Assembly (NCBI GenBank): GCA_947631195.1 | Contig: CANRKK010000004.1 | Location: 1 to 64,000, forward strand | DNA from: an uncultured Clostridia bacterium | GTDB lineage: Bacteria; Bacillota; Clostridia; Christensenellales; Borkfalkiaceae | Reading direction: 5' to 3' | DNA length: 64,000 nucleotides | In this document: piece after piece, positions 51,782 through 61,779 of the stretch | Layout of the letters: each line of letters starts with the position of its first letter | Position numbering within the stretch: the stretch's first letter is position 1 | Program-made: the position numbers and the translations under genes | Notes under the pieces: generated by a model | Databases searched by the model: none | Told to the model about the DNA's origin: nothing | What the model saw: only the letters and a program-made list of their open reading frames with translations

Positions 51782-52912
51782 ATGGAGCTTGTTACGGCGG
51801 GCGAGTCCCACGGAAAAACTCTGACGGGCATAATCGAAGGCATGCCCTCCAATCTCAAAATAGATATAGGACAGATCGACGGCTATCTTGCGCTACGGCA
51901 GAGCGGTTACGGCAGGGGCGCGCGCCAAAAAATCGAGAGCGATAAGATAGAAATTTTGAGCGGCGTGAGGAATTTGACAACGCTCGGCAGTCCGATAGCT
52001 TTTGCCGTCATAAACAACGATTATAAAAATTGGCGCAACGTCATGGCTCCCGAGGGCTGCGATACGGGGCTTAAAACGCTCACCCGCGTGCGGCCGGGGC
52101 ATGCCGATTTAACGGGCATGATAAAGTACGGGCAGACCGACGCCCGCAACGTGCTGGAGCGCGCAAGCGCAAGGGAAACGGCAGTGCGCGTGGCGGGCGG
52201 GAGCATTATGAGGCAGTATCTCGCCGCGCTCGGCGTTTATATATCGGGCTATGTGAGGAGCGTTTGCGGAATAAAGGACGAAAATAATTATCGTTTCGAG
52301 GAGCTTGAAAGCGCAAAATCCCAGCCTCTGTTTATGCTGGACGGGGAAAAGCAGCGGGCGGCTATGGAGCTTATAGACGAGCTCAAAAAGGCGGGGGACA
52401 CCGCGGGCGGCGTCATAGAAATACGCGTCAAGGGTTTAAAGAGCGGTTTCGGCAGCTGCATGCAGTATTCCGCAAAGCTCGACGCAGTTTTGTGCGGGGC
52501 GATGATGAGCGTGCAGGCGATAAAGGGCGTCGAAGTGGGGCTCGGCTTTGAGGCGGCAAACCTCCGCGGCAGCGCGGTGCACGACGCAATTTATTTCGAT
52601 AAAAATTTCTACCGCAAAACAAACAACGCGGGCGGAATAGAGGGGGGTATGTCCAACGGCGGGGAAATAGTTCTCCGCGCCGCAATGAAGCCTATCCCCA
52701 CGCTAATGCGCGGTTTGGACACGGTGGATTATATAACCAAAGAACCGGCGACGGCGGCGGGCGAAAGGAGCGACGTCGCGGCGGTATGCGCGGCAGAAAT
52801 CGTGCTTGAAAGCGTAGTCGCAACCGCCCTCGCGGGGGTGGTGTCGCAGCGGTTGGGCGGCGACAATATGGACGAGATAAAGGAGAGGTACGATCGGCTT
52901 AAACAGGTATGA
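51782..52912 (+). CDS. aroC: Chorismate synthase
   Basis: Last step to chorismate, FMN-dependent. The 376-residue protein shows GESHGKTLTGIIEG at the N terminus (8-21), GYGRGARQKIE, RPGHADLTGMIKYG and the C-terminal RSDVAAV segment. AAGGAG lies 11 bases upstream within the end of the preceding gene. It overlaps aroB by ATGA. Confidence 0.97.
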   Translation: MELVTAGESHGKTLTGIIEGMPSNLKIDIGQIDGYLALRQSGYGRGARQKIESDKIEILSGVRNLTTLGSPIAFAVINNDYKNWRNVMAPEGCDTGLKTLTRVRPGHADLTGMIKYGQTDARNVLERASARETAVRVAGGSIMRQYLAALGVYISGYVRSVCGIKDENNYRFEELESAKSQPLFMLDGEKQRAAMELIDELKKAGDTAGGVIEIRVKGLKSGFGSCMQYSAKLDAVLCGAMMSVQAIKGVEVGLGFEAANLRGSAVHDAIYFDKNFYRKTNNAGGIEGGMSNGGEIVLRAAMKPIPTLMRGLDTVDYITKEPATAAGERSDVAAVCAAEIVLESVVATALAGVVSQRLGGDNMDEIKERYDRLKQV

Positions 52913-53973
52913 GAGATATAACTATAGAGTTGTTGCAGCAAAAAAGCACGATACATTGCGGCGCGGGCACGTTTGAAAAATATGCCGCAGGTTTTGACCA
53001 AAAAAACGTGTTTGTAGTCACCGATTCCAACGTTTTTGCGTGGTATCGCTACGATATCTGGCGCATGTTCGGCGACAAAGTGCCCGTGTATATAATTCCA
53101 GCGGGCGAGCCGAGCAAAAATCTGCGCTATCTCACCGCCGTCTTGAGGGAGATGCTCAACCACAACATGAAGCGTTCCTGCACCGTGGTGGCTTTCGGCG
53201 GCGGAGTAGTGGGCGATTTGGCGGGGCTTGCCGCGTCGTTATATATGCGCGGCGTGCATTTTGTGCAGATACCCACAACCCTTTTGGCGCAGGTTGACAG
53301 TTCGGTGGGCGGGAAAACGGCTATTGACTTCGACGGCGTAAAAAATATAATCGGCAGTTTTTACCAGCCCGAAACGGTTATTGCCGACCCGCGTTTTTTA
53401 AGCACGCTGCCCGAAAGGGAGATAAGGTGCGGCTTGGGCGAAATAATAAAGTACGGCGCGCTCAACCGCGGAATATACGGTCTTCTTCAGACAAACATAA
53501 ACAATCTTAAATTTCCCGCCTTTCTCGAGGAGATAACCTATCACTGCATCAAGCATAAGGCGGAAGTGGTGGCGGCGGACGAGCACGATTTGAACGGCGT
53601 GCGCAAAACGCTGAATTTAGGTCATACCACGGGCCACGCGCTGGAACTGTACTACCGCAAAAAATCCCACGGCGAATTTGTATTGATCGGCATGTATTAT
53701 GAGCTGTATATTGCCGAAAAGCTCGGCGCGTGCTCCAAAAGATATGCCTCCGCGCTCAGGAATATGATCGCGGCGGTAATACCAAAAATGCCCTTTTACG
53801 ACGATATAGCGCAGGCTGCCGAAATGGCCAAATACGACAAAAAGAACGTCGGGTGGGACGTTTCACTGGTAGTCCCCGCGGACGAGGGCGAAACAACCGA
53901 ACTCATATTGCCTTTGGAACAATATTCTAAGCTGCTTGCCGAATGTTCGGCAATGATAAAGGAGGGGCAATGA
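52909..53973 (+). CDS. aroB: 3-Dehydroquinate synthase
   Basis: Second step of the shikimate pathway, NAD and metal dependent. The 354-residue protein has AFGGGVVGDLAGLAAS (NAD site), PTTLLAQVDSSVGGKT, the metal ligand region GLGEIIKYG and LNLGHTTGHALE. Both ends overlap neighbours by ATGA. Confidence 0.96.
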   Translation: MRDITIELLQQKSTIHCGAGTFEKYAAGFDQKNVFVVTDSNVFAWYRYDIWRMFGDKVPVYIIPAGEPSKNLRYLTAVLREMLNHNMKRSCTVVAFGGGVVGDLAGLAASLYMRGVHFVQIPTTLLAQVDSSVGGKTAIDFDGVKNIIGSFYQPETVIADPRFLSTLPEREIRCGLGEIIKYGALNRGIYGLLQTNINNLKFPAFLEEITYHCIKHKAEVVAADEHDLNGVRKTLNLGHTTGHALELYYRKKSHGEFVLIGMYYELYIAEKLGACSKRYASALRNMIAAVIPKMPFYDDIAQAAEMAKYDKKNVGWDVSLVVPADEGETTELILPLEQYSKLLAECSAMIKEGQ

Positions 53974-54779
53974 AAGAACTTAAACTGGCTGTAATCGGCA
54001 AGGATGTGTCGGCCTCGCAGAGTCCCGAAATCCACAATTTTATTGCGGGCAAAATGGGCAACAAAATCACCTATGCAAAAATCTCCCTGCCCGAGAGCAG
54101 TTTTGAAGATGAAATAGAGGGCGTGATAGCAAGTTTTGACGGCTTTAACGTCACGATCCCGTATAAAATTTCCGTAATTCCCCATCTGAAAAAAGTTGCG
54201 GGCGACGCGGCCGTATTCGGGGCCGTAAACACGGTTACGTCGTGCGATTTGTGCGGCTACAACACGGATGGCATGGGCTTTATGATGTCCCTTCATTGCA
54301 ACGGCGTTGACGTGGGCAATACCGCGGCGCTTGTTCTGGGAGCGGGCGGCGCAGGCAGAAGCGTTGCCAAAAAGCTCCTCGACGCGGGTGCAAAAGTCAG
54401 CGTATATGACAGGGTGTACGCAAATGCCTGCCGTTTGGCGCGGGAATTTGAGGGAGTGGAACCGCTGGAAAGCATCAAAACACAACCCTACTTTCTCATC
54501 GTAAACGCAACCGGCGTGGGCATGCACAATTCGGTAGGGACGTCGCCCGCGGACAGGGAGCTGATATCCCTCTGCAACGTCGCGGCGGACCTCATCTACT
54601 TTCCCAAAAAAAGCAGATTTCTGGAGATAGCCGAAGGTTGCGGCAAAAAGATCATAAACGGCGAAGGCATGCTGTTTTATCAGGCGTATTTTTCCGAGTG
54701 CATATACTGCGGGGAATCGCCCGACGGCGCCCAAGCGGTAAAACTATTCAACGAATATATAGAGGAAAAGACAAAATGA
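53970..54779 (+). CDS. aroE: Shikimate dehydrogenase
   Basis: NADPH-linked reduction of 3-dehydroshikimate. The 269-residue protein shows the shikimate site SQSPEIHN, FNVTIPYK with the catalytic lysine, GYNTDGMGF, the Rossmann motif GAGGAGRSVA and NATGVGM. The start at 53970 is supported by AAAGGAGG 4-11 bases upstream and the ATGA overlap; an upstream in-frame ATG is rejected. Confidence 0.95.
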   Translation: MKELKLAVIGKDVSASQSPEIHNFIAGKMGNKITYAKISLPESSFEDEIEGVIASFDGFNVTIPYKISVIPHLKKVAGDAAVFGAVNTVTSCDLCGYNTDGMGFMMSLHCNGVDVGNTAALVLGAGGAGRSVAKKLLDAGAKVSVYDRVYANACRLAREFEGVEPLESIKTQPYFLIVNATGVGMHNSVGTSPADRELISLCNVAADLIYFPKKSRFLEIAEGCGKKIINGEGMLFYQAYFSECIYCGESPDGAQAVKLFNEYIEEKTK

Positions 54780-55186
54780 AATTTCTTTTTATCAACGGCG
54801 TAAATCTCAACATGACGGGAATAAGGGAAAAGGGAGTTTACGGCCTGCAGACCCTTGAGGAAATCAACGCCGAAATAGCCGCCCGTTTCAGCGGCGACGA
54901 GTGCGAATTTTATCAAAGCAATTCCGAAGGCGATATTTGCTCCAAATTGCACGCGGCTTCCTGCGACGGCATAATTTTAAATGCGGGCGCATATACCCAC
55001 TACAGCTATGCCATACGCGACGCAATCGCTTCCATCTCAATTCCCGTCGTGGAGGTGCATATGTCCAACGTCCACTCGCGCGAAGAATTCCGCAGGACGT
55101 CCGTAATTTCACCCGTATGCAAGGGGGTAATAGCGGGCTTCGGCAAAAACAGCTATATTCTTGCCGCCGAGAGCTTTAAGCTATGA
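54776..55186 (+). CDS. aroQ: 3-Dehydroquinate dehydratase type II
   Basis: Dehydrates 3-dehydroquinate. The 136-residue type II enzyme shows NGVNLNMTGIREKGVYG with the catalytic arginine and tyrosine, NSEGDI, NAGAYTHYSYAIRDAI (proline of NPGAYTH replaced by alanine) and EVHMSNVHSREEFRRTSVI with the catalytic histidine. The start overlaps aroE (ATGA); the longer reading frame upstream is not used. aroD is absent, so this is the pathway's dehydratase. Confidence 0.94.
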   Translation: MKFLFINGVNLNMTGIREKGVYGLQTLEEINAEIAARFSGDECEFYQSNSEGDICSKLHAASCDGIILNAGAYTHYSYAIRDAIASISIPVVEVHMSNVHSREEFRRTSVISPVCKGVIAGFGKNSYILAAESFKL

Positions 55187-55677
55187 ATATTGTTCTTGCG
55201 GGGATGCCCGGCTGCGGCAAATCGACGGTCGGCGGAGCGCTTTCAAAGATGCTCAAACGGGAACTTCTCGATACCGACGCGCTCATTGTTGAAAAACACG
55301 GCGATATTTCCGCTATTTTTGCAACGTACGGCGAGGAGTATTTCCGTAAATTGGAGCGGGAGGCGGTTGAATTTGCGGCGGCGCAGCGTGACGTCGTAAT
55401 TTCCACGGGCGGAGGATGCCTTGCCGACGCACAAAACGTTGCCGTACTGCGCAAAAACGGAAAAATAATTTATTTAAAAACCGAAATTCGGGAACTTTTG
55501 AGGCGACTGGACGGAGACGATACCCGCCCGCTTTTGGCGGGCGACGCCGAGGCCAATTTAAAAAATTTATACGCGCGCCGCGCTTTAAGCTATGAGCGGG
55601 CCGCCGATTTTACCGTTCGGACGGACGGTCTCATGCCCGAACAGATTGCCGAAAAAATCACGGAGCTATTAAAATGA
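55183..55677 (+). CDS. aroK: Shikimate kinase
   Basis: Phosphorylates shikimate at O3. The 164-residue protein has Walker A AGMPGCGKST (6-15), DTDALIVEK (shikimate/Mg site), FRKLEREAV, VISTGGGC and the lid region RPLL. Overlap with neighbours by ATGA on both sides. No EPSP synthase (aroA) gene lies in this operon; it must be elsewhere. Confidence 0.94.
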   Translation: MNIVLAGMPGCGKSTVGGALSKMLKRELLDTDALIVEKHGDISAIFATYGEEYFRKLEREAVEFAAAQRDVVISTGGGCLADAQNVAVLRKNGKIIYLKTEIRELLRRLDGDDTRPLLAGDAEANLKNLYARRALSYERAADFTVRTDGLMPEQIAEKITELLK

Positions 55678-56396
55678 AAACAGCGCTTATAACGGGAGGC
55701 ACAAAGGGAATAGGCAAGGCGATAGCGTTCGCCTTTTTGCAAAGGGGGTACGAGGTGGTGCTCAACTACGATTCTGACGAGCCCGCCGCCCTCGCCGCGC
55801 AGGAAGAATTCAACATAATGGGCTATTGCCCGCTGCTACTCCGCGCCGACGTTTCGGACGAGCGGCAGGTTGCGGAAATGCTGGGTGAATTCTTTTCGAT
55901 ATACGGCAGGCTGGACGTGCTCGTAAACAACGCAGGTATTTCCCGCGTGAATATAATACAGAACACAACCGCGGAGGAGTGGGACAAAATTTTCGGCGTA
56001 AATATTCGCGGAGCCTTTCTGTGTTGCCGCGAGGCGGTGGACAAAATGATAGGCCGCGGCGGCAGCATAATAAATATTGCCTCCATCTGGGGCGAAGTGG
56101 GCGCGAGTTGCGAGGTGGCCTATTCTGCCTCCAAAGGCGCGCTGATAGCCTTCACCAAGGCGCTCGCCAAGGAGCTTGCACCCTCCAAAATCCGCGTCAA
56201 CTGCGTGTCCCCGGGCGTGATAAACACCGAGATGAATTCACATCTATCCTCCGCCGAAATGGACGATTTGGTTGACAGAATACCGCTCGGCAGGCTCGGC
56301 CGTCCCGAAGACGTCGCGGACGCCTGCGTATTTCTTGCCGAAACGCCCTACGTTACGGGGGAAATTTTGTCGGTGGGCGGCGGTTTTGCAAAGTAA
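55674..56396 (+). CDS. SDR-family reductase, FabG-like
   Basis: A short-chain dehydrogenase of 240 residues with the cofactor motif TGGTKGIG (8-15), NNAGIS, the catalytic Ser in IASIWGEVG, and YSASKGALIAF (Tyr-x-x-x-Lys). The length and sequence are close to 3-oxoacyl-ACP reductase, but the place is last in an aro operon rather than a fab cluster, so the substrate is uncertain. It overlaps aroK by ATGA. No terminator was recognised before dgt. Confidence 0.85.
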   Translation: MKTALITGGTKGIGKAIAFAFLQRGYEVVLNYDSDEPAALAAQEEFNIMGYCPLLLRADVSDERQVAEMLGEFFSIYGRLDVLVNNAGISRVNIIQNTTAEEWDKIFGVNIRGAFLCCREAVDKMIGRGGSIINIASIWGEVGASCEVAYSASKGALIAFTKALAKELAPSKIRVNCVSPGVINTEMNSHLSSAEMDDLVDRIPLGRLGRPEDVADACVFLAETPYVTGEILSVGGGFAK

Positions 56397-56466
56397 TTCT
56401 GTAAAAATATAAATAATTTTTTTATAAAAAAAGGAAAAACGGAAAATTTTTCGTAAAACAATTAAG

Positions 56467-57495
56467 ATGGAAGATAAAGCAGATTTAAAAGAACGCACAT
56501 ATGCCATAGAGGAGGTTTTTTTATCGCCCTTCGCATGCAAATCCAACTGTTCGCGCGGCAGGCTCAGGGATGAGAAACCGTGCAGTATGCGCACGGACTT
56601 CCAGCGCGACAGGGACAGGATTATTTATTGCAAGTCTTTCAGAAGATTAAAAAATAAAACGCAGGTGTTCTTTTCGCCCGAAGGCGACCACTACATAACG
56701 CGCCTGACGCATACTCTCGACGTTGCGCAGATAGCCCGCAGCATTGCGCGCGCGCTTGCGTTGAACGAGGATTTGACCGAGGCTATTGCGCTGGGGCACG
56801 ACCTCGGGCACACCCCTTTCGGGCACAGCGGCGAAAGAATTTTAAACAAGTTGTCGCCCACGGGTTTTAAACATAACGAACAGTCCCTGCGCGTAGCGGA
56901 CGTTCTGGAAAAGGACGGCAGGGGACTAAACCTCACCTACGAGGTGCGCGACGGCATCTTGAACCATCCCAAAAACGGCAAGCCCGCAACTTTGGAGGGA
57001 ATGTGTGTCTCCATTGCGGATAGGGTCGCCTATATCAACCACGATTTGGACGACGCCGTCCGCGCGGGGCTTTTGACGGAAAACGACGTGCCCAAAGATA
57101 TCCGTTCGGTGCTGGGCAGCGGCTCGCGCGAGCGCATAAACAGGGCGATTTATTCCGTTTACGAAACGAGCAGAGGTCAAAATTTTGTTAAAATGGGAGA
57201 CGAGATAGAGGAGGCAAGCGAGGCGTTCCGCACGTTTATGTTCCAAAACGTATATTATTCGGGCACGGCCAAGCGCGAGGAGCAAAAGGCCGAGAGGATG
57301 CTGACGATAATGTACGAGTACTACATAAAAAACATCGACCAATTGCCCGACACGTACACAAAACTTCTCCAAAGGTTTTCCCCCGAACAGGTTGTGTGCG
57401 ATTATATTTCATCCATGACCGACAGGTATGCCATATATACGTTCAACAGGATATATGTGCCCAGGGGCTGGAGCTTTATAGACGAAAACAATTAA
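56467..57495 (+). CDS. dgt: dGTPase-like HD-domain triphosphohydrolase
   Basis: HD-domain dNTP triphosphohydrolase of 342 residues, releasing triphosphate from dGTP and related nucleotides. The metal site is HTLDVAQIARS plus HDLGHTPFGHSGE (near 115-127), and the substrate side RDRDRIIYCKSFRRLKNKTQ. The order dgt-dnaG-rpoD is frequent in Clostridia. No Shine-Dalgarno precedes the ATG; TAAAAC lies 7 bases upstream. The N terminus aligns with homologues, so 56467 is likely right. Confidence 0.9.
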   Translation: MEDKADLKERTYAIEEVFLSPFACKSNCSRGRLRDEKPCSMRTDFQRDRDRIIYCKSFRRLKNKTQVFFSPEGDHYITRLTHTLDVAQIARSIARALALNEDLTEAIALGHDLGHTPFGHSGERILNKLSPTGFKHNEQSLRVADVLEKDGRGLNLTYEVRDGILNHPKNGKPATLEGMCVSIADRVAYINHDLDDAVRAGLLTENDVPKDIRSVLGSGSRERINRAIYSVYETSRGQNFVKMGDEIEEASEAFRTFMFQNVYYSGTAKREEQKAERMLTIMYEYYIKNIDQLPDTYTKLLQRFSPEQVVCDYISSMTDRYAIYTFNRIYVPRGWSFIDENN

Positions 57496-57496
57496 A

Positions 57497-59290
57497 ATGG
57501 CAGATACGTTTGCTGAGTTTATCACAACTCTTAAAGAAAAACTGAATATAGTGGACGTGGTTGCGGGTTACATAGGGCTTGAAAAGCGCGGCACGAGTTA
57601 TTGGGCGTGCTGTCCCTTCCATCATGAAAAAACGCCCTCCTTTGCAGTCAGCGAGCCCGACCAGTTTTATCATTGTTTCGGCTGCGGCGAGTCGGGCGAC
57701 ATAATCAAGTTCGTAAAGGAAATGGAAAACATTGACTTTATGGACGCGGTAAAACTGCTTGCCGAGCGCGCCAAACTTACCGTCCCGCAAAGCGGATACG
57801 ATAACCAAAGGACGGTCGAACAAAAGAGAAAGCGGGATACGTTGCTTAAAATTTTGAACGACACCGCGCATTTTTATTTGGACAACCTCAATTCCGGAAA
57901 AGCGGACGAGCATATAGAATATATATTAAAGAGGCAGATTCCGTCGGGCATAGTCCGCACGTTCGGGCTGGGCGCGTCGCTCAATTTCACCGACTTGCCC
58001 GCCTATCTTTTAAGAAAGGGATATAACAAGCAGGATATGCTCGACAGCGGAGTAATAAATTCCATCGACGGCAAACTCGTCGATTCGCAGGGCGGCAGGC
58101 TGATATTCCCCATCATCAACGCCATGGGCGAAGTGATTGCTTTTGGCGGCAGGGCACTTAAAAAGGTGGATTTTGGCAAATATAAAAATACTAAGGATAC
58201 CATTGTCTTTAACAAAAGTAAAAACCTGTACAACATCAATCTTCTAAAAAAACTCAAAACGTCCCAAACTATCAGGGAAGTGATAATGGTAGAGGGCTAT
58301 ATGGATACCATTTCTCTCTATCAGGCGGGATTCAAAAATGTAGTCGCCAGCATGGGGACTTCGCTCACGCAGGACCAGGCGCGGCTCATCAAACGATATA
58401 CCGACAACGTGCTGATAAGTTACGACGGGGACGCGGCGGGGCAAAAGGCAAATCTGCGCGGGCTTGAAATTTTAAAAAACGAGGGTCTGAACGTAAAAGT
58501 CGTGCCGCTCGTGGACAATCTCGACCCCGACGACGTGATAAAACAGCTCGGCGCCGAGGGCTACAGGGGCTGCCTGAACAGGGCAATGCCGCTGATAGAT
58601 TTCAAAATCCATGCGCTCGAAAGCCAATACGATCTCACCAAAAGCGAAGAAAAGCGCCGCTTTGTGGCCGAGGCTATAAAGGTAATAAAAACGGCGGACA
58701 GCGCCACCGAACAGGAAGATTTGCTTAAGGCTCTGCGCGACGTCTCGGGAATAACTTACGAGTCTTTGAAGCGGGATTTGAATTCCGTGCCCGCGGAAAA
58801 GCGCGCCGAACCGCAAAACGTCGCCGAGCGTAAGGACACGGCAACCGTTTCGGAACGGGCTTCCCGCTATGTCGTTGCGGCCTATCTGTTCGGGGCCAGG
58901 TTTGCCGCCGAAGTGCCGATAAACGATATCGTATTTGAAAACGACGTACATTCGATAATCGCCAATTATATCCGTTCCAAACAGATAATGGAGGAGCGCG
59001 TTCAGCCTGCGGAATTGTTCGAGTTCTTTGAGGAGAACAGCCCCGAATACGGCGAACTGTGCCACATACTCGACTATTCCGACGGCAACCGTTTCAATGG
59101 CGAAGTGGCCGAAAAATATTTTTTCGACTGCATAAAGAGGCTTAAAACGGATGAAATAGACAGGCAAATAGCCCGTTTGAAAACATTGATCGAAAAGGAG
59201 CAGGACAGCGCGGCCCGCTTGCGGCTGGCGCAGTCCATGCAACAACTTATACAAACAAAAAGGAAAATTAAAAGCGGAGATAAGCAATGA
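57497..59290 (+). CDS. dnaG: DNA primase
   Basis: Makes RNA primers for replication. The 597-residue protein has the CHC2-type zinc finger ([11 protein letters not shown] and [10 protein letters not shown], about 39-64), the primase core with EGYMD and the Toprim [11 protein letters not shown] segment, and a C-terminal helicase-interaction domain (about 450-597). It starts one base after the dgt stop, and its stop overlaps rpoD (ATGA): the macromolecular-synthesis operon. Confidence 0.97.
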   Translation: MADTFAEFITTLKEKLNIVDVVAGYIGLEKRGTSYWACCPFHHEKTPSFAVSEPDQFYHCFGCGESGDIIKFVKEMENIDFMDAVKLLAERAKLTVPQSGYDNQRTVEQKRKRDTLLKILNDTAHFYLDNLNSGKADEHIEYILKRQIPSGIVRTFGLGASLNFTDLPAYLLRKGYNKQDMLDSGVINSIDGKLVDSQGGRLIFPIINAMGEVIAFGGRALKKVDFGKYKNTKDTIVFNKSKNLYNINLLKKLKTSQTIREVIMVEGYMDTISLYQAGFKNVVASMGTSLTQDQARLIKRYTDNVLISYDGDAAGQKANLRGLEILKNEGLNVKVVPLVDNLDPDDVIKQLGAEGYRGCLNRAMPLIDFKIHALESQYDLTKSEEKRRFVAEAIKVIKTADSATEQEDLLKALRDVSGITYESLKRDLNSVPAEKRAEPQNVAERKDTATVSERASRYVVAAYLFGARFAAEVPINDIVFENDVHSIIANYIRSKQIMEERVQPAELFEFFEENSPEYGELCHILDYSDGNRFNGEVAEKYFFDCIKRLKTDEIDRQIARLKTLIEKEQDSAARLRLAQSMQQLIQTKRKIKSGDKQ

Positions 59291-60345
59291 ATCTATCCGA
59301 CCAGAAATTGTATGAAATTTTAAAACAGATAATCGACACTTACGGCGCAAAGGGTTCGATAACCACCAACAGCCTGTGCGATATCATGGAAAAGTATGAA
59401 ACCACCCCCGCCCAGATGGACTTTGTGTACAAATCTATCGCGGAGGCGGGCATACAGATAATCGACGAGGCCGAGCGCGACAAGGAACTCTATGAACAGG
59501 CGCTGTCCGATATAGGTCTCGACGACCCCGTCAAGATGTATTTGAAGGATATAGGCAGGGTGCCCCTTCTTTCCGCCGAAGACGAAATCGAACTCGCCCG
59601 CAGGATGCAGGAGGGGGACGACGAGGCGAAAAAGAAACTGTCCGAAGCCAATTTAAGACTCGTCGTTTCAATCGCAAAGCGCTATGTGGGGCGCGGCATG
59701 CTCTTTCTGGATCTGATTCAGGAAGGCAATCTCGGGCTGATGAAGGCGGTTGAAAAATTCGATTATCAAAAGGGTTTTAAGTTTTCTACGTATGCGACGT
59801 GGTGGATAAGGCAGGCGATAACGAGGGCGATAGCCGACCAGGCGCGCACGATAAGAATACCCGTGCATATGGTTGAAACCATAAATAAACTCACGCGCGT
59901 ATCGCGTATTCTATTGCAGAAGTACGGCAGGGACCCCACCGCGGCGGAAATCGCCAAAGAAATGGGAATCAGCGAGGAGCGCGTGCGCGAAATTCAAAAG
60001 ATAGCGCAGGACCCCGTCTCTCTCGAAACGCCTATTGGAGAGGAAGAGGACAGCCATTTGGGCGATTTTATCGAGGATGAAACCACGGTTACGCCGTCGG
60101 ACAGCGTATCTACGACGATGCTGAAAGAAACTTTGCTCGGCGTTTTGAACAGCCTCACCCCCCGCGAGGAGAAAGTGCTGAGACTGCGCTACGGCGTGGA
60201 CGACGGCAGGCCCAGAACGCTCGAGGAAGTCGGCAAAGAATTTAATGTAACGAGGGAGCGTATCCGCCAGATAGAGGCAAAGGCTTTGAGAAAACTCAGG
60301 CATCCTTCGCGGTCAAAGCACCTTAAAGATTTCCTCGATACCTGA
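59287..60345 (+). CDS. rpoD: Primary sigma factor SigA/RpoD
   Basis: Housekeeping sigma factor, 352 residues. Region 1.1 is present (1-70). Region 1.2-2 has [16 protein letters not shown], then the core-binding and -10 helices [17 protein letters not shown]. Region 3 has [12 protein letters not shown], and region 4.2 ends [20 protein letters not shown]. It matches the many TTGACA/TATAAT promoters here. Coupled to dnaG by ATGA and to trmK by TGATG. Confidence 0.97.
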   Translation: MNLSDQKLYEILKQIIDTYGAKGSITTNSLCDIMEKYETTPAQMDFVYKSIAEAGIQIIDEAERDKELYEQALSDIGLDDPVKMYLKDIGRVPLLSAEDEIELARRMQEGDDEAKKKLSEANLRLVVSIAKRYVGRGMLFLDLIQEGNLGLMKAVEKFDYQKGFKFSTYATWWIRQAITRAIADQARTIRIPVHMVETINKLTRVSRILLQKYGRDPTAAEIAKEMGISEERVREIQKIAQDPVSLETPIGEEEDSHLGDFIEDETTVTPSDSVSTTMLKETLLGVLNSLTPREEKVLRLRYGVDDGRPRTLEEVGKEFNVTRERIRQIEAKALRKLRHPSRSKHLKDFLDT

Positions 60346-60992
60346 TGGGCAGGATCGATAAACTTTGCAAGTATCTTTCGCCCTGCGCGTCTTTTGCCGA
60401 TATAGGCTGCGACCACGGCTATTGCACGCAGTATATGCTTAAAAACAACCTTTGCCAAAGTGCGGTTGTTTCGGACGTCAGCGAAAAATGCCTGCAAAAA
60501 GCCGAGCGGCTTTTAAAAAATTATATCGAAGCAGGCAAATGCAAACCGGTGTGTTGCTACGGCCTCGAAAAAATCGAGCCGTCAACCGACCTCGTTTTGA
60601 TTGCCGGCATGGGCGGAGAGGAGATAATTTCCATACTCAAATCCGCCTATATCCCCGAAAATTTTGTTCTGCAGCCTATGCGCAACGTGCGCAAGCTCCG
60701 CGAGTATCTCTTGCAGAGCGGGGCGGCAATCACACGCGACGACGTCTTTGAAAGCGGCGGAAAGTACTATTTTGTAATCTGCGGCAGGCGGAACGGACGC
60801 GGCCTTACATATTCGGGAGCCCGTTTGGAGTTCGGCTACGGCGACCCCGCCGGGGACCTCGGCGGTTATCTTATGGAGGAACTTGCCAAAAAGCGCGGCT
60901 ATTTAACCCGCGACCCCGGCCCCGGCCAACGCGCCGCCATTATACAAGACATAAAATCGATTGAGGAGTTTTTAAAGGGTGAAATCAGTTGA
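60345..60992 (+). CDS. trmK: tRNA (adenine-22-N1) methyltransferase TrmK
   Basis: Class I SAM methyltransferase of 215 residues. It has the motif FADIGCDHGYCTQYM (18-32), LVLIAGMGGEEI and LQPMRNVRKLREYLL, the TrmK/YqfN pattern. It acts on A22 in the D-loop of tRNA-Ser and tRNA-Tyr in Bacillus. The rpoD-trmK-nif3 order is conserved, which supports the call. It overlaps the next gene by 14 bases. Confidence 0.93.
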   Translation: MGRIDKLCKYLSPCASFADIGCDHGYCTQYMLKNNLCQSAVVSDVSEKCLQKAERLLKNYIEAGKCKPVCCYGLEKIEPSTDLVLIAGMGGEEIISILKSAYIPENFVLQPMRNVRKLREYLLQSGAAITRDDVFESGGKYYFVICGRRNGRGLTYSGARLEFGYGDPAGDLGGYLMEELAKKRGYLTRDPGPGQRAAIIQDIKSIEEFLKGEIS

Positions 60993-61761
60993 ACTTTTGC
61001 ACCTTTTGGAGTGCGTAGGACCGTTGTCCGTATCCGAAGATTTTTGCAAAAAGTGCCACGCCTACGACAACAGCGGCATACTTGTGGACAGCGGGGAGGA
61101 AATCAACGGCATATTGTTTTCCCTCGATTTATCGCAAAACAGCCTTAACAGGGCCAAAGAACTGGGCTTTAACGCAATTGTAACCCATCACCCCGCAATT
61201 TTCGGGCCGCTCAGTTCCGTATCGGTCTGCGATTATAAGAGCAAACTTATCGCCGAGTGCATAAGAAGCGGCATAACGGTGATATCCATGCACCTTAATT
61301 TTGACGCGGCGCCCGAGGGAATAGACTACTACATGATGCGCGGGCTCGGCGGCAGCGCGGGCAAAACGTCTGTAAAACTCGAGGGCGGCGCATACGGCAG
61401 GGTGTACGACGTAGAACCCGATAAGCTCTGCAACTACGTGGAGTATATAAAGGCCAATTTCAATTCAAAGCGGGTGATTTATTACGGCGACGCCGACAAG
61501 AAAGTTGCGCGCGCGGCTTCCTTTTGCGGGGCAGGCTGCGACGATTCGGCGATAGATTTTGCCGACGGGGAAAATGCGGACGTATTCATATCTTCCGATT
61601 TAAAACACCACCAGATATCCGCCCTTCTCGCGCGCGGCATAGCCGTCGTGATCGTCACGCACTATGCTGCCGAAAATTACGGATTCAATAAAATTTATAA
61701 TAAATTAATCGAGGAACTCAATGTCCCCGCCGCGTTTTATTGCGACGAGAGCATGTTGTGA
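60979..61761 (+). CDS. Nif3-like dinuclear metal centre protein
   Basis: A 260-residue member of the NIF3/YqfO family, hexameric, with a dimetal site of unknown reaction (linked to GTP cyclohydrolase-like chemistry in some). Ligands are visible in VTHHPAIFGPL (about 64-74) and the C-terminal VIVTHYAAEN; YDNSGILV lies near the start. The start is GTG at 60979, overlapping trmK by 14 bases. This is the short form without the PII-like insert. Confidence 0.9.
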   Translation: MKSVELLHLLECVGPLSVSEDFCKKCHAYDNSGILVDSGEEINGILFSLDLSQNSLNRAKELGFNAIVTHHPAIFGPLSSVSVCDYKSKLIAECIRSGITVISMHLNFDAAPEGIDYYMMRGLGGSAGKTSVKLEGGAYGRVYDVEPDKLCNYVEYIKANFNSKRVIYYGDADKKVARAASFCGAGCDDSAIDFADGENADVFISSDLKHHQISALLARGIAVVIVTHYAAENYGFNKIYNKLIEELNVPAAFYCDESML

Positions 61762-61779
61762 GTTCCGCAGGAGTACTAT